Positions 1-7,274 of a stretch of DNA of 64,000 nucleotides are shown piece by piece. A program made the position numbers and the translations under genes. Below the pieces are notes generated by a model that saw nothing but the letters and a program-made list of their open reading frames with translations, did no database searches and was not told the DNA's origin. The stretch spans positions 1-64,000 of the forward strand of contig NZ_JAETWB010000017.1 of the NCBI RefSeq assembly GCF_016773205.1, read 5' to 3'. Within the stretch, counting starts at the first letter, position 1. Each line of letters begins with the position of its first letter. Source of the stretch: Belnapia arida (lineage in GTDB: Bacteria; Pseudomonadota; Alphaproteobacteria; Acetobacterales; Acetobacteraceae).

Positions 1-69
1 GTCATCCGCCTCGACGCTGGCCGCATCGCACAGGACGGTACCGTCACCGAGGTCCTCGGCGAACCGTGA
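1..69 (+). CDS. C-terminal end of an ABC-type ATPase (partial)
   Basis: Reading from base 1, an open frame gives 22 residues (VIRLDAGRIAQDGTVTEVLG...) and then TGA. The pattern 'hydrophobic-x-DAGRIAQDGT-x-x-EVL' is how many ABC transporter ATPases end, after the H-loop and D-loop. The rest of the gene lies left of the window, so its substrate cannot be inferred. It converges on the antiporter gene and overlaps its stop by about 26 bp. Family assignment rests only on this short tail. Confidence 0.45.
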   Translation, partial: VIRLDAGRIAQDGTVTEVLGEP

Positions 70-1276
70 GGCGGGCGGCCGCCTGGTCCGCAAGCCAGAA
101 GACAGCCGGGTTCAGCGCGATGGTCAGCAGCGCGACCGCCAGCACCAGGTCCCGCCCGATCGCCGGCATCACCCGTTCCGCCACGCCGAGACTGGCGAGG
201 ATGAAGCTGAACTCGCCGATCTGCGAGAGCGAGGCGGCGATCATCAGGGCCTCCGCCTCGCTCATCCCGCGCAGCCGGGCGATGATCCAGGCTGCGACGG
301 ATTTGCCCAGCATCACCACCAGCGTCGCGGCAACGACGGCGAAGGGCTGCTCCACCAGGATCCGCGGGTCGAACAGCATGCCCACCGAGACGAAGAACAG
401 CACGGCGAAGGCATCGCGCAGCGGCAGGGTCTGCTCGGCCGCCTTCTGGCTGAGCGGAGACTGGCCGAGCACCAGGCCGGAGAGGAAGGCGCCCAGCGCG
501 AAGGACACGCCGAAGGCGACATAGGCGATGTAGGCGACACCGAGCGCCGCGACCAGGGCGGCGAGCGAGAACAGCTCGCGCGAGCGCAGCCCGCCCACCA
601 GCGAGAGCACCCAGGGCATCACCCGGCTGCCGACCACCAGCATCAGCGCGACGAAGACCGCGACCTTGCCGAGGGTGATGAGCAGCGAGAGCAGGATCGC
701 CTGCGGCCCGACGCCCATGCCGGTCAGCATCCCCGCCGGCACGCGGCCGTCGATCAGCGCGGCGGCGACCGGCACCAGCACGAGGGCGACGACCATCGCC
801 AGATCTTCGACCACCAGCCAGCCGACCGCGACCTGCCCGGCCCGGCTCCCGATGCTGCCGCGCTCCTGCAGGGCGCGCAGCAGCACCACCGTGCTGGCGA
901 CGGAGAGGCAGATGCCGAAGACCAGCCCCTGCCCGTCCGTCCAGCCCCAGAGTCGCGCCAACCCCCAGCCGAGCAGCGTGGCGACGCTCATGCCCACCAA
1001 TGCCCCCGGCACCGCGACGCCTCGGGCCTCGGCCAGCTCCCTTGGGGAGAAATGCAGGCCGACGCCGAACATCAGAAGGATGATGCCGATCTCGGAGAGC
1101 TCCCCGGCAAGCGCCAGGTCGCCGACGAAGCCCGGCGTATGCGGCCCGATCAGGATGCCGGCCAGCAGGTACCCGGCAAGCGGCGGCAGGCGCAGCTTGC
1201 GCGCCAGCACCCCGAGCAGCAGGGCAGCCCCGAGTGCTGCGGCAAGCGTCGTGATCAGGGGGATATGATGCGGCAT
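44..1276 (-). CDS. CPA2-family cation:proton antiporter (membrane domain only)
   Basis: The protein has 410 residues and is built almost entirely of hydrophobic segments typical of monovalent cation:proton antiporter 2 (Kef/YbaL/RosB-like). It should exchange K+ or Na+ for H+ across the inner membrane. The start MPHHIPLITTLAAALG was chosen because the first helix follows directly; longer upstream starts add a charged, Arg/Pro-rich, non-membrane stretch. Family members often carry a C-terminal RCK/TrkA-N domain, but this one stops right after the last helix (ending LTVRRGPR), so it has no nucleotide-sensing module. Ion specificity is not readable from sequence. Confidence 0.85.
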   Translation of the reverse strand: MPHHIPLITTLAAALGAALLLGVLARKLRLPPLAGYLLAGILIGPHTPGFVGDLALAGELSEIGIILLMFGVGLHFSPRELAEARGVAVPGALVGMSVATLLGWGLARLWGWTDGQGLVFGICLSVASTVVLLRALQERGSIGSRAGQVAVGWLVVEDLAMVVALVLVPVAAALIDGRVPAGMLTGMGVGPQAILLSLLITLGKVAVFVALMLVVGSRVMPWVLSLVGGLRSRELFSLAALVAALGVAYIAYVAFGVSFALGAFLSGLVLGQSPLSQKAAEQTLPLRDAFAVLFFVSVGMLFDPRILVEQPFAVVAATLVVMLGKSVAAWIIARLRGMSEAEALMIAASLSQIGEFSFILASLGVAERVMPAIGRDLVLAVALLTIALNPAVFWLADQAAARLTVRRGPR

Positions 1277-1320
1277 GGCTCCTATCTGCCAGCCGCGGGC
1301 GCCAGGGCCAACCGAAGCGG

Positions 1321-1366
1321 CCTGCGATCGTCCCAGGCGTGAAACGCCCAGGGGGTCGATCGCAGG
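1321..1366 (-). terminator. Nested hairpin downstream of the GGDEF/EAL gene
   Basis: CCTGCGATCG (1321-1330) and CGATCGCAGG (1357-1366) are perfect 10-bp inverted repeats. They enclose a second small stem, GGCGT-GAA-ACGCC. The structure sits between the stop of the GGDEF/EAL gene (1374) and the start of the antiporter (1276), where a terminator is expected. No clear T-tract follows, so it could also be a repetitive extragenic palindrome. Confidence 0.5.
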
Positions 1367-1373
1367 ACCAGGC

Positions 1374-3866
1374 TTACAGCACGGCCTGGAGGATACGGTC
1401 GGAGCGGCTCGGCTCGTCGAACCAGCGGCGCAGCTCGGTGGCCGATTCGGGCGGGCCGAAGAAATAGCCCTGCGCCTCGGTGCAGCCCGCCTCGCGCACG
1501 CGGCGGAGCTGCTCGGCTGTCTCCACACCCTCGGCCGTCGTCGCCATGCCGAGCTGGTTCGCCAGATGGGCGACGGAGGTGACGATGGCGACGCTTTCCG
1601 CCCGCGTCGCCATGTCGCGCACGAAGGACTGGTCGATCTTGATCTTGTCGAAGGGGAAGCTGAGCAGATAGCTCAGCGAGGAATAGCGCGTGCCGAAATC
1701 GTCGAGCGAGGTGCGGATGCCGGTGCTACGAAAGGCCTGGAGCACCTCGGCCACGCCACCATCCGATTGCAGCAGGGCCGATTCGGTGATCTCCAGCTCC
1801 AGCCGCCCCGGTGCGAGGCCGGACTGGCTGAGGACGTGCAGCATGCTGGTGGCGATGTCGGCGGCGCGGAACTGCAGCGGCGAAAGATTCACGGCGACCT
1901 TGAGCGGGGCCGGCCAGGTGGCAGCCTCGCGCGTCGCCTGCTCCAGCACCCAGCGGCCCACCGCTTCGATCAGCCCGGTCTCCTCCATGAGCGGGATGAA
2001 GACGCCGGGCGACACCATGCCGCGGACCGGATGGCGCCAGCGCAGCAGCGCCTCGAAGCCGGAAAGGCGGTTGGTCTGGAGGGCGAAGATCGGCTGGTAC
2101 ATCACCTCGAGCTGGTTGCCCGGCAGGGCCTCGCGCAGGTCGGCCTCGATCGCCAGCCGCGCTTCCAGATCGGCCGCCATGCTCGCCTCGAAGAAGCGCC
2201 AGGTGCGGCGTCCGGCGGCCTTGGCGCGGTAGAGGGCAAGGTCGGCATGCTTCAGCATCTGGTTGGCGGCGGCCGCGGCATCGCCCGTGACATGCTCGGC
2301 CAGCGCGATGCCGATGCTGGCGCCGACCTGGGCACGGTAGCCGAGCAGCTCATAGGGCGCGCAGATCACGTCCACCACGCGCTGGGCGAGGTCGGCGGCC
2401 TCCTCGGCGGAGCGGCCGGGCGCCTGGAGGATGGCGAATTCGTCGCCGCCGAGCCGCGCCACCAGGTCGCCTTCGCGGATACAGCTGCGCAGGCGCCGCG
2501 CCACGTCGCGCAGCAGCGCATCGCCGAGCGGGTGGCCGAGCGTGTCATTGACGTCCTTGAAGTGATCGAGGTCGAGGAACAGCAGGGCCAGCTCCTGCCC
2601 GCGGCTGCGCCCCCCGGCCAGCGCCGCCTCCATGCACTCGCGAAAGAGCAGCCGGTTGGGCAGGTCGGTCAGCTCGTCGTGATGCGCCATGTAGCTGATG
2701 CGCGCCTCGACGCGGCGGCGCTCGGTGATGTCCTCGTAGGTGGCGAGCCAGCCGCCATCCGCCATCGGCCGGTGGGAGACGGCGATGGCGCGGCCATCCG
2801 CCCCCTCGCGCCAGAAGGAGCCGGCCCGGTCCTCGGCCACCAGCGCGGACTGGGCCTCGCCGAGCGCGGCGAGCAGCGCCCGGTCGATGCGCCCGGCGCT
2901 ACGGACCGACTGCATCAGCAGGTCGAGCCCGGTGCCCGCCGCGGCATCCGCCTCTGCCAGCCCGAACAGCTCGAGGAAGCGGCGATTGCAGACGATCAGC
3001 CGGCGGTCCGCATCGGCCATGCAGAGCGCCTGCGACATGTTGTTCAGCGCCGCGTCGAAACGGTCGTTCTGCAGGCGCAGCTCGGCATCGCGCAGGCGCA
3101 GCGCTCGGTATTGCTGCTGCACCTCGGCCATCGCCTCCTGCGTCTGCTCCTTGGCGATGGCGAGCTGGCGGCCGGTGCGCGTGAGGTCCTGGACCAGCGC
3201 CTGCACCTCGGCATGGGCGTTGCGGATCAGCCGGTTGTGCATCGCCAGCGTGCCGATCAGCCCGCCGCAGCAGAGCAGCAGGGCGACCAGGACGCCGATG
3301 AAAGTCCAGTACAGCTCGCCGAGCTGCTGGACGTCGCCGGAGACGAGGTCGTTGCCATGGGCATAGGCGGCGGAAACCAGCCGGGTGAGGCGGGGGCTGA
3401 GCTCGGCGAAGGCGTCCAGCATGCGGTCCGCGACGCCCGGCTCGGCGAGCCGGGCGACCAACGGCTGGGCGGCGGCGAGGGCGCGCTGGAGCTGCGCGAC
3501 GGTCGCCATGCGCTCCGGATCCTCGCGGATGAAATGCGCCACTTCGCCGCCGCCGAGGAGCTGGGCGCGGCTGGCGACGATGTCGAGCCAGAGCTGGACG
3601 GCTTCCTCGGCCTCCTCGTCCGCCTCGGCCCGGTAGGTGGCGATGGCCGCCTGCAGCCGCGCCACCTCGATCACGCCCTGGCTCACCAGCCAGGTGACGT
3701 TGTAGCGCGCGACGGCGGTCAGCGATTGCTGGCGCTGGTTGATGAGGACCGAGACATAGGCCGCGACCAGGACCAGCACGCCGATGATGATGACGAAGCC
3801 GAAGCGCTGGAGGCGCGGCAATCCGGCGGGTGGCTGCGGCCGGTGTTGGGCCTCCGGCTGCAGCAT
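1374..3866 (-). CDS. Membrane-bound PAS-GGDEF-EAL cyclic-di-GMP protein
   Basis: 830 residues. An N-terminal membrane helix (FGFVIIIGVLVLVAAYV), a roughly 150-residue periplasmic sensor region and a second helix (near YWTFIGVLVALLL) are followed by a coiled coil and a PAS-like domain. A GGDEF domain follows (RLGGDEFAIL, about residue 470), then an EAL domain (FEALLRWRHP, about residue 605). The cyclase signature is intact, so synthesis of cyclic di-GMP is plausible. In the EAL domain the NLS, ELEITES, KIDQSF and AEGVET motifs are present, but loop 6 reads DDFGTRYSS where DDFGTGYSS is usual, which may weaken hydrolysis. The start codon is 3 bp from the stop of the upstream molybdopterin-fold gene, so the two form an operon. 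Confidence 0.93.
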   Translation of the reverse strand: MLQPEAQHRPQPPAGLPRLQRFGFVIIIGVLVLVAAYVSVLINQRQQSLTAVARYNVTWLVSQGVIEVARLQAAIATYRAEADEEAEEAVQLWLDIVASRAQLLGGGEVAHFIREDPERMATVAQLQRALAAAQPLVARLAEPGVADRMLDAFAELSPRLTRLVSAAYAHGNDLVSGDVQQLGELYWTFIGVLVALLLCCGGLIGTLAMHNRLIRNAHAEVQALVQDLTRTGRQLAIAKEQTQEAMAEVQQQYRALRLRDAELRLQNDRFDAALNNMSQALCMADADRRLIVCNRRFLELFGLAEADAAAGTGLDLLMQSVRSAGRIDRALLAALGEAQSALVAEDRAGSFWREGADGRAIAVSHRPMADGGWLATYEDITERRRVEARISYMAHHDELTDLPNRLLFRECMEAALAGGRSRGQELALLFLDLDHFKDVNDTLGHPLGDALLRDVARRLRSCIREGDLVARLGGDEFAILQAPGRSAEEAADLAQRVVDVICAPYELLGYRAQVGASIGIALAEHVTGDAAAAANQMLKHADLALYRAKAAGRRTWRFFEASMAADLEARLAIEADLREALPGNQLEVMYQPIFALQTNRLSGFEALLRWRHPVRGMVSPGVFIPLMEETGLIEAVGRWVLEQATREAATWPAPLKVAVNLSPLQFRAADIATSMLHVLSQSGLAPGRLELEITESALLQSDGGVAEVLQAFRSTGIRTSLDDFGTRYSSLSYLLSFPFDKIKIDQSFVRDMATRAESVAIVTSVAHLANQLGMATTAEGVETAEQLRRVREAGCTEAQGYFFGPPESATELRRWFDEPSRSDRILQAVL

Positions 3867-3869
3867 CGG

Positions 3870-4385
3870 CTAGTGCACGACCAGCCGCGCCACCTGCCAG
3901 GCGGAGCGGCCGTAGTAGCGCGGCGACTTCAGCGCCGGATCGGAATCATAGGGGTAGACGATGAAGAGCGGTCCCTTGTCCCGTACCGTCAGGTAGTTGC
4001 CGTCGCGCTTCAGCGCCAGCAGCACGCCGTGCTGGGCGAAGTCGGCGATCGGGATCTCGGTCGAGTAGTCGTTGAGGGCGACGGCCTGCACCGCCTCGCC
4101 CTGAGCACCGAGACGTTGCAGCAGCTTCGTCATCGGCACGCCTTCAAAGGTCACCGGCCCGTCGTACCAGGGGGTGGCGGTGGTGAAGGAGGCGAGGCCG
4201 ATCGCCTCCAGCATGGCGCGGTCGAAGCGCGCCGAGTCGCCCTCGTTGGTGGCGGAGATCTTGCCTGAGACGGTGAGGATCACGCGGCCGGTCGGGGCCG
4301 CCAGGGTCTGTGCCTCGGCTCGCGCGAGGGTCAGCGGCAGCAGCCCGCTCCTCAGCAATACCCGGCGCCGCTCGATCAGCCGCAT
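3870..4385 (-). CDS. Small exported molybdopterin-oxidoreductase-fold protein
   Basis: 171 residues starting MRLIERRRVLLRSGLL, with an Arg-rich N-region and a short hydrophobic core ending at ARAEA, consistent with an export signal. The rest resembles the sulfite-oxidase-type molybdopterin-binding fold used by small periplasmic proteins, for example the YDGPVTFEGVPM segment and the closing PRYYGRSAWQVARLVV segment. It is much shorter than a full sulfite oxidase (about 300 or more residues). The Cys ligand of molybdenum is not visible, so it may be a sensor or accessory protein rather than an enzyme. It sits immediately upstream of the GGDEF/EAL gene, suggesting a periplasmic signal partner (inference). 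Confidence 0.65.
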   Translation of the reverse strand: MRLIERRRVLLRSGLLPLTLARAEAQTLAAPTGRVILTVSGKISATNEGDSARFDRAMLEAIGLASFTTATPWYDGPVTFEGVPMTKLLQRLGAQGEAVQAVALNDYSTEIPIADFAQHGVLLALKRDGNYLTVRDKGPLFIVYPYDSDPALKSPRYYGRSAWQVARLVVH

Positions 4386-4564
4386 CCTCACCCCCCACCG
4401 CCTGGACACAGGCCTGGCCACGGCCGCGACACGCGCACCGGGGACATCCCATTAACCATATAAACGAGAAGGCGAGGACTTGGCAGCGGCGTAATTGACA
4501 GGAACGCCACGAAACGATGCCAGATGGCATACTATCTGTACTCGCCCGCAGCGCTCCTGGCCCC

Positions 4565-4990
4565 TCAGGCCAGGGTCAGGCGGCAGCCGAGACCCTCGGG
4601 ACGGATGATCTGCACCTCAGTCACGTCGAAGCCTTCCTTGCGGACCTCGCGGGCGAACCAGCGGGCCAGTTCCTCCATGGTCGGGGTCACGAGCACGTCG
4701 TTCAGGCAGCGATGGTCGACGCCGCGGCGGATGCGCATCAGCTCGTCGCGGAAGCTCTCGGCATTGAGGAAGCCATCATCGCTCTCGCGGACGGAGACGC
4801 GCACCGTATATGTATGGCCGTGCAGATCATACTGGGCGAAACGATGGGCAGCGGAGACGATGCATTCCGCCCAGATCGTCATCATCCCAACCGGCTCCCC
4901 CACGCGGCCGGGTACTCCCAGGGGCTCGGGCGTGGCGGGCCCGGAAATCGGCGCATAACCGGGGCTTAATGCCGTGTCAATTTTCGTCAT
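4565..4990 (-). CDS. 6-pyruvoyl-tetrahydropterin synthase / QueD family protein
   Basis: 141 residues. The family core is visible as AECIVSAAHRFAQYDLHGHT, giving the three zinc-ligand histidines H49, H57 and H59. A later Asp-His pair (GVDHRCLNDV) and a C-terminal Glu/Arg segment (IRPEGLGCRL) also fit. QueD makes 6-carboxy-tetrahydropterin for queuosine; PTPS makes pyruvoyl-tetrahydropterin. The usual catalytic Cys just before HGH is absent (QYDLHGH), so activity may differ from QueD. The N-terminal 35 residues are Pro/Gly-rich, and MMTIWAEC may be the true start. No queuosine neighbours are present. Confidence 0.75.
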   Translation of the reverse strand: MTKIDTALSPGYAPISGPATPEPLGVPGRVGEPVGMMTIWAECIVSAAHRFAQYDLHGHTYTVRVSVRESDDGFLNAESFRDELMRIRRGVDHRCLNDVLVTPTMEELARWFAREVRKEGFDVTEVQIIRPEGLGCRLTLA

Positions 4991-5113
4991 TGCTCTCTCA
5001 GGTTGTAGGCCCAGCTTTCAGGGCACTTGCACCACCGGCGAATATAAACCGCTTCCGTCAGGAAATGGCATTGGTTTCGCGTTCCATAAACGTGACATTT
5101 CAACCGTAGCCAT

Positions 5114-6211
5114 TCAAGCGGTATTTCCGCTGCGTACCAGCTTGTGGATGTAGCCGAGCTTGGCAATGGCAGGGACAGAGAGCACGAAAGGATAAAGGTC
5201 CGGTGCACCCATGCACCGATTGAGGCTGTTCGTTGCATAGGTAAGCGGCAGCCAGGCTTCGATGAGGTCCTCGATGGTGATCGGGCCGTAGGGATCGAAG
5301 TCGATCTTCGCTGCCAGCACGGCGGCCGCCGCCGCCTCGGCCTGGGGCATCTGCGGACGAAGGCGGAGGCCGAAGGCGGAGGCCATCTCCAACGTGTCGA
5401 CGATATGGAGGTAATGCGCCCAGGTTTCGGCGAAATCCTCCCAGGGGTGGGCGGTGGCATAGGTGCTGACATAGGCGTCCTGCCAGTCGGCCGGTGCGCC
5501 GTTGGCGTAATGCGCCTGCAATGCCTGACCGTAATCCTGGCTGTCGTCGCCGAAAACGGCGCGGCATTCCTCCAGCCGGCCGGCATCGCGGACCAGGAGG
5601 TCCCAGTAATGATGCCCGGTCTCGTGCCGCACATGGCCGAGCAGGGTGCGGTACGGCTCGCCCATGGCGGTACGGCGGCGCTCGCGCTCGGCATCGTCCG
5701 CCTCGGAAAGGGCGAGGGTGATGATGCCCTCGTCGTGCCCCGTCATCACCTTCGGCCCGCCGCCCTCCGGCGGGTCGGCCAGCACGTCGAAGGCGAGGCC
5801 GTGATTCGGGTCGTCGGTGCGGTTGGCCAGCGGCAGGCCGAGCCGCTGCAGGGTGTAGAACAACCGGTGCATGGCGCTTTGCCAGCGCTGCCAGGCAAAG
5901 AGGTTGGCCGGGTCGGTCAGGTCCGGGACGGTGCGGTTGTGCCGGCAGGTGACGCAGAAGACCTCCGCCGAATCAGTTGGCACCAGCCAATTACAGGCCT
6001 CGTACTGAGCGTTCGAGCACAGCCGGACCTCGGTCTCGGGCTCGGCGAGCGGGCGCCAGAGCGCGGTGCCGTCCTCCGCGGGGTCGAGCGGCTCCAGGGC
6101 GGAAAGCTCGAATTCGTTTGGCAGGTAGCCGAGTGCGTGGCCCGAACGTTCGCAGCGGATGTTCTCGAAATAGAGGACCTGGGCGCAGGCCTGGCAATGG
6201 AAGAGCTTCAT
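5114..6211 (-). CDS. Putative zinc-binding metallopeptidase (HExxH family)
   Basis: 365 residues starting MKLFHCQACAQVLYFENIRC. The N-terminal CxxC sites (CQAC, and CVTC near residue 110) look like a zinc ribbon, followed by a helical domain. The metallopeptidase motif HETGHHYWDLLV is intact, with a downstream EDFAETWAHYLH segment that can supply the third ligand. This matches the bacterial 'putative zinc-binding peptidase' family (PF15887-like), whose substrate is unknown. The start was chosen at the Met just before the zinc ribbon; an upstream in-frame Met adds 28 residues without family features. It is transcribed alone, after the palindrome at 6342-6389. Confidence 0.8.
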   Translation of the reverse strand: MKLFHCQACAQVLYFENIRCERSGHALGYLPNEFELSALEPLDPAEDGTALWRPLAEPETEVRLCSNAQYEACNWLVPTDSAEVFCVTCRHNRTVPDLTDPANLFAWQRWQSAMHRLFYTLQRLGLPLANRTDDPNHGLAFDVLADPPEGGGPKVMTGHDEGIITLALSEADDAERERRRTAMGEPYRTLLGHVRHETGHHYWDLLVRDAGRLEECRAVFGDDSQDYGQALQAHYANGAPADWQDAYVSTYATAHPWEDFAETWAHYLHIVDTLEMASAFGLRLRPQMPQAEAAAAAVLAAKIDFDPYGPITIEDLIEAWLPLTYATNSLNRCMGAPDLYPFVLSVPAIAKLGYIHKLVRSGNTA

Positions 6212-6341
6212 CGGGACCTCGTCGGTGCCATAAGGCGCGGGCGTGACGCGCCGAGCCCCGAATGGTTCCGCCCCAGGTGCCAGAGCAAACTCCAATCAGG
6301 TGGAATCAACTGGACGGAGTAATTTGCTCGTCCAAACAACA

Positions 6342-6389
6342 GGCTAGAGCGGGCTCCGTGAGCCCGTGCGAACGGAAACCGCTCTAGCC
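6342..6389. repeat. 11-bp inverted repeat, REP-like or terminator
   Basis: GGCTAGAGCGG (6342-6352) and CCGCTCTAGCC (6379-6389) are perfect inverted repeats around a 26-base GC-rich loop. The right arm overlaps the stop codon of the transglutaminase gene. It lies at the 3' end of the transglutaminase operon and upstream of the peptidase gene, so it can act as a terminator. The layout also resembles repetitive extragenic palindromes of GC-rich alphaproteobacteria; only one copy is seen in the window. Confidence 0.5.
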
Positions 6390-7274
6390 CGCAGCCTCGA
6401 CGGCGATGGGCTCCAGGTCGACGGCGATGCCAAGGCTATGCGCGCCGCCACCGAGCACGACGCCGCTGACCGGGCTGACATCGGCATAGTCGCGCCCCCA
6501 GCCGACGACCAGATGCTCCTCCCGCACCACCGTGCCGTTGGTCGGGTCGAGATCCACCCAGCCATGCTGCGGGCCGAGCCAGCAGCCGACCCAGGCATGG
6601 GACTGGTCGGCCCCGCGCCGCCGCGGCTGGCCGGGGGGCGGCCGCGTGCGGATATAGCCGGAGACGTAGCGCGCCGGCAGGCCGAGCGCCCGGAGCGCGC
6701 CGATCATCACATGGGAGAAGTCCTGGCAGACGCCCTCGCGCCGGGCCAGCACCTCGGCCACCGGCGTCGCCAGGCTGGTGGCGCCGGGGCGGTAGGTGAA
6801 ATCCCCCCGGATGCGCGCCGTCAGCTCGAGCAGCCCCTCCAGCACCGGCCGCCCGGCGGGAAAGCTCGGCGCCGCATAGGCGAGGGCGGCGGGCTCGACC
6901 GCCACCATCGGACTGTCGAAGGTGAATTCGGCGGCCTGCCACCCGGCGGGACCGCCGGCGCGGGCCAGCCTGGCCACCGCCTCCCAGGCGAGGGTCGCCG
7001 TGGCGGCTGGCGGGACGGGGAAGCCGACCTCGACCACCGCCTCCCCCACCACCTCGAAGCAGGCATGCGGCTGGTCGAGGAAGAGCCAGGTGACATGGTT
7101 GCCGAAATGGTCGAGCGCCTCACGCCGGCGGGAAGGGGCGGGTGTCGCCGTCACCTCGGCCGAGATCACCCGCTGGCCAGGCAGGGCGCGAGGCCGCAGG
7201 TGCAGCAGATGCACGGCGAGCTCCACCGTGCTGCCATAGGCATAGCGCGTGCTGTGGCGGACCCGGTAGATCAC
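6384..7274 (-). CDS. Transglutaminase-like cysteine peptidase (third gene of operon)
   Basis: 296 residues with a GTG start (VIYRVRHSTRYAYG). The GTGA overlap with the stop of the upstream ATP-grasp gene fixes the start and implies translational coupling. An N-terminal beta-rich transglutaminase_N domain (about 1-85) is followed by the core with a Cys in REGVCQDFSHVMIGALR, His in SHAWVGCWLG and Asp in GWVDLDPTNG, which form the expected Cys-His-Asp triad. In this conserved operon it is thought to act as a peptidase or amidase on peptides made or modified by the ATP-grasp partner. That role comes from comparative genomics, not from this sequence. Confidence 0.9.
   Translation of the reverse strand: MIYRVRHSTRYAYGSTVELAVHLLHLRPRALPGQRVISAEVTATPAPSRRREALDHFGNHVTWLFLDQPHACFEVVGEAVVEVGFPVPPAATATLAWEAVARLARAGGPAGWQAAEFTFDSPMVAVEPAALAYAAPSFPAGRPVLEGLLELTARIRGDFTYRPGATSLATPVAEVLARREGVCQDFSHVMIGALRALGLPARYVSGYIRTRPPPGQPRRRGADQSHAWVGCWLGPQHGWVDLDPTNGTVVREEHLVVGWGRDYADVSPVSGVVLGGGAHSLGIAVDLEPIAVEAAG

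Noticed and set aside
1275-4268. 997-codon open frame on the plus strand
   Set aside because: Antisense shadow of the GGDEF/EAL gene; composition is Gly/Arg/His-rich with no domain pattern.
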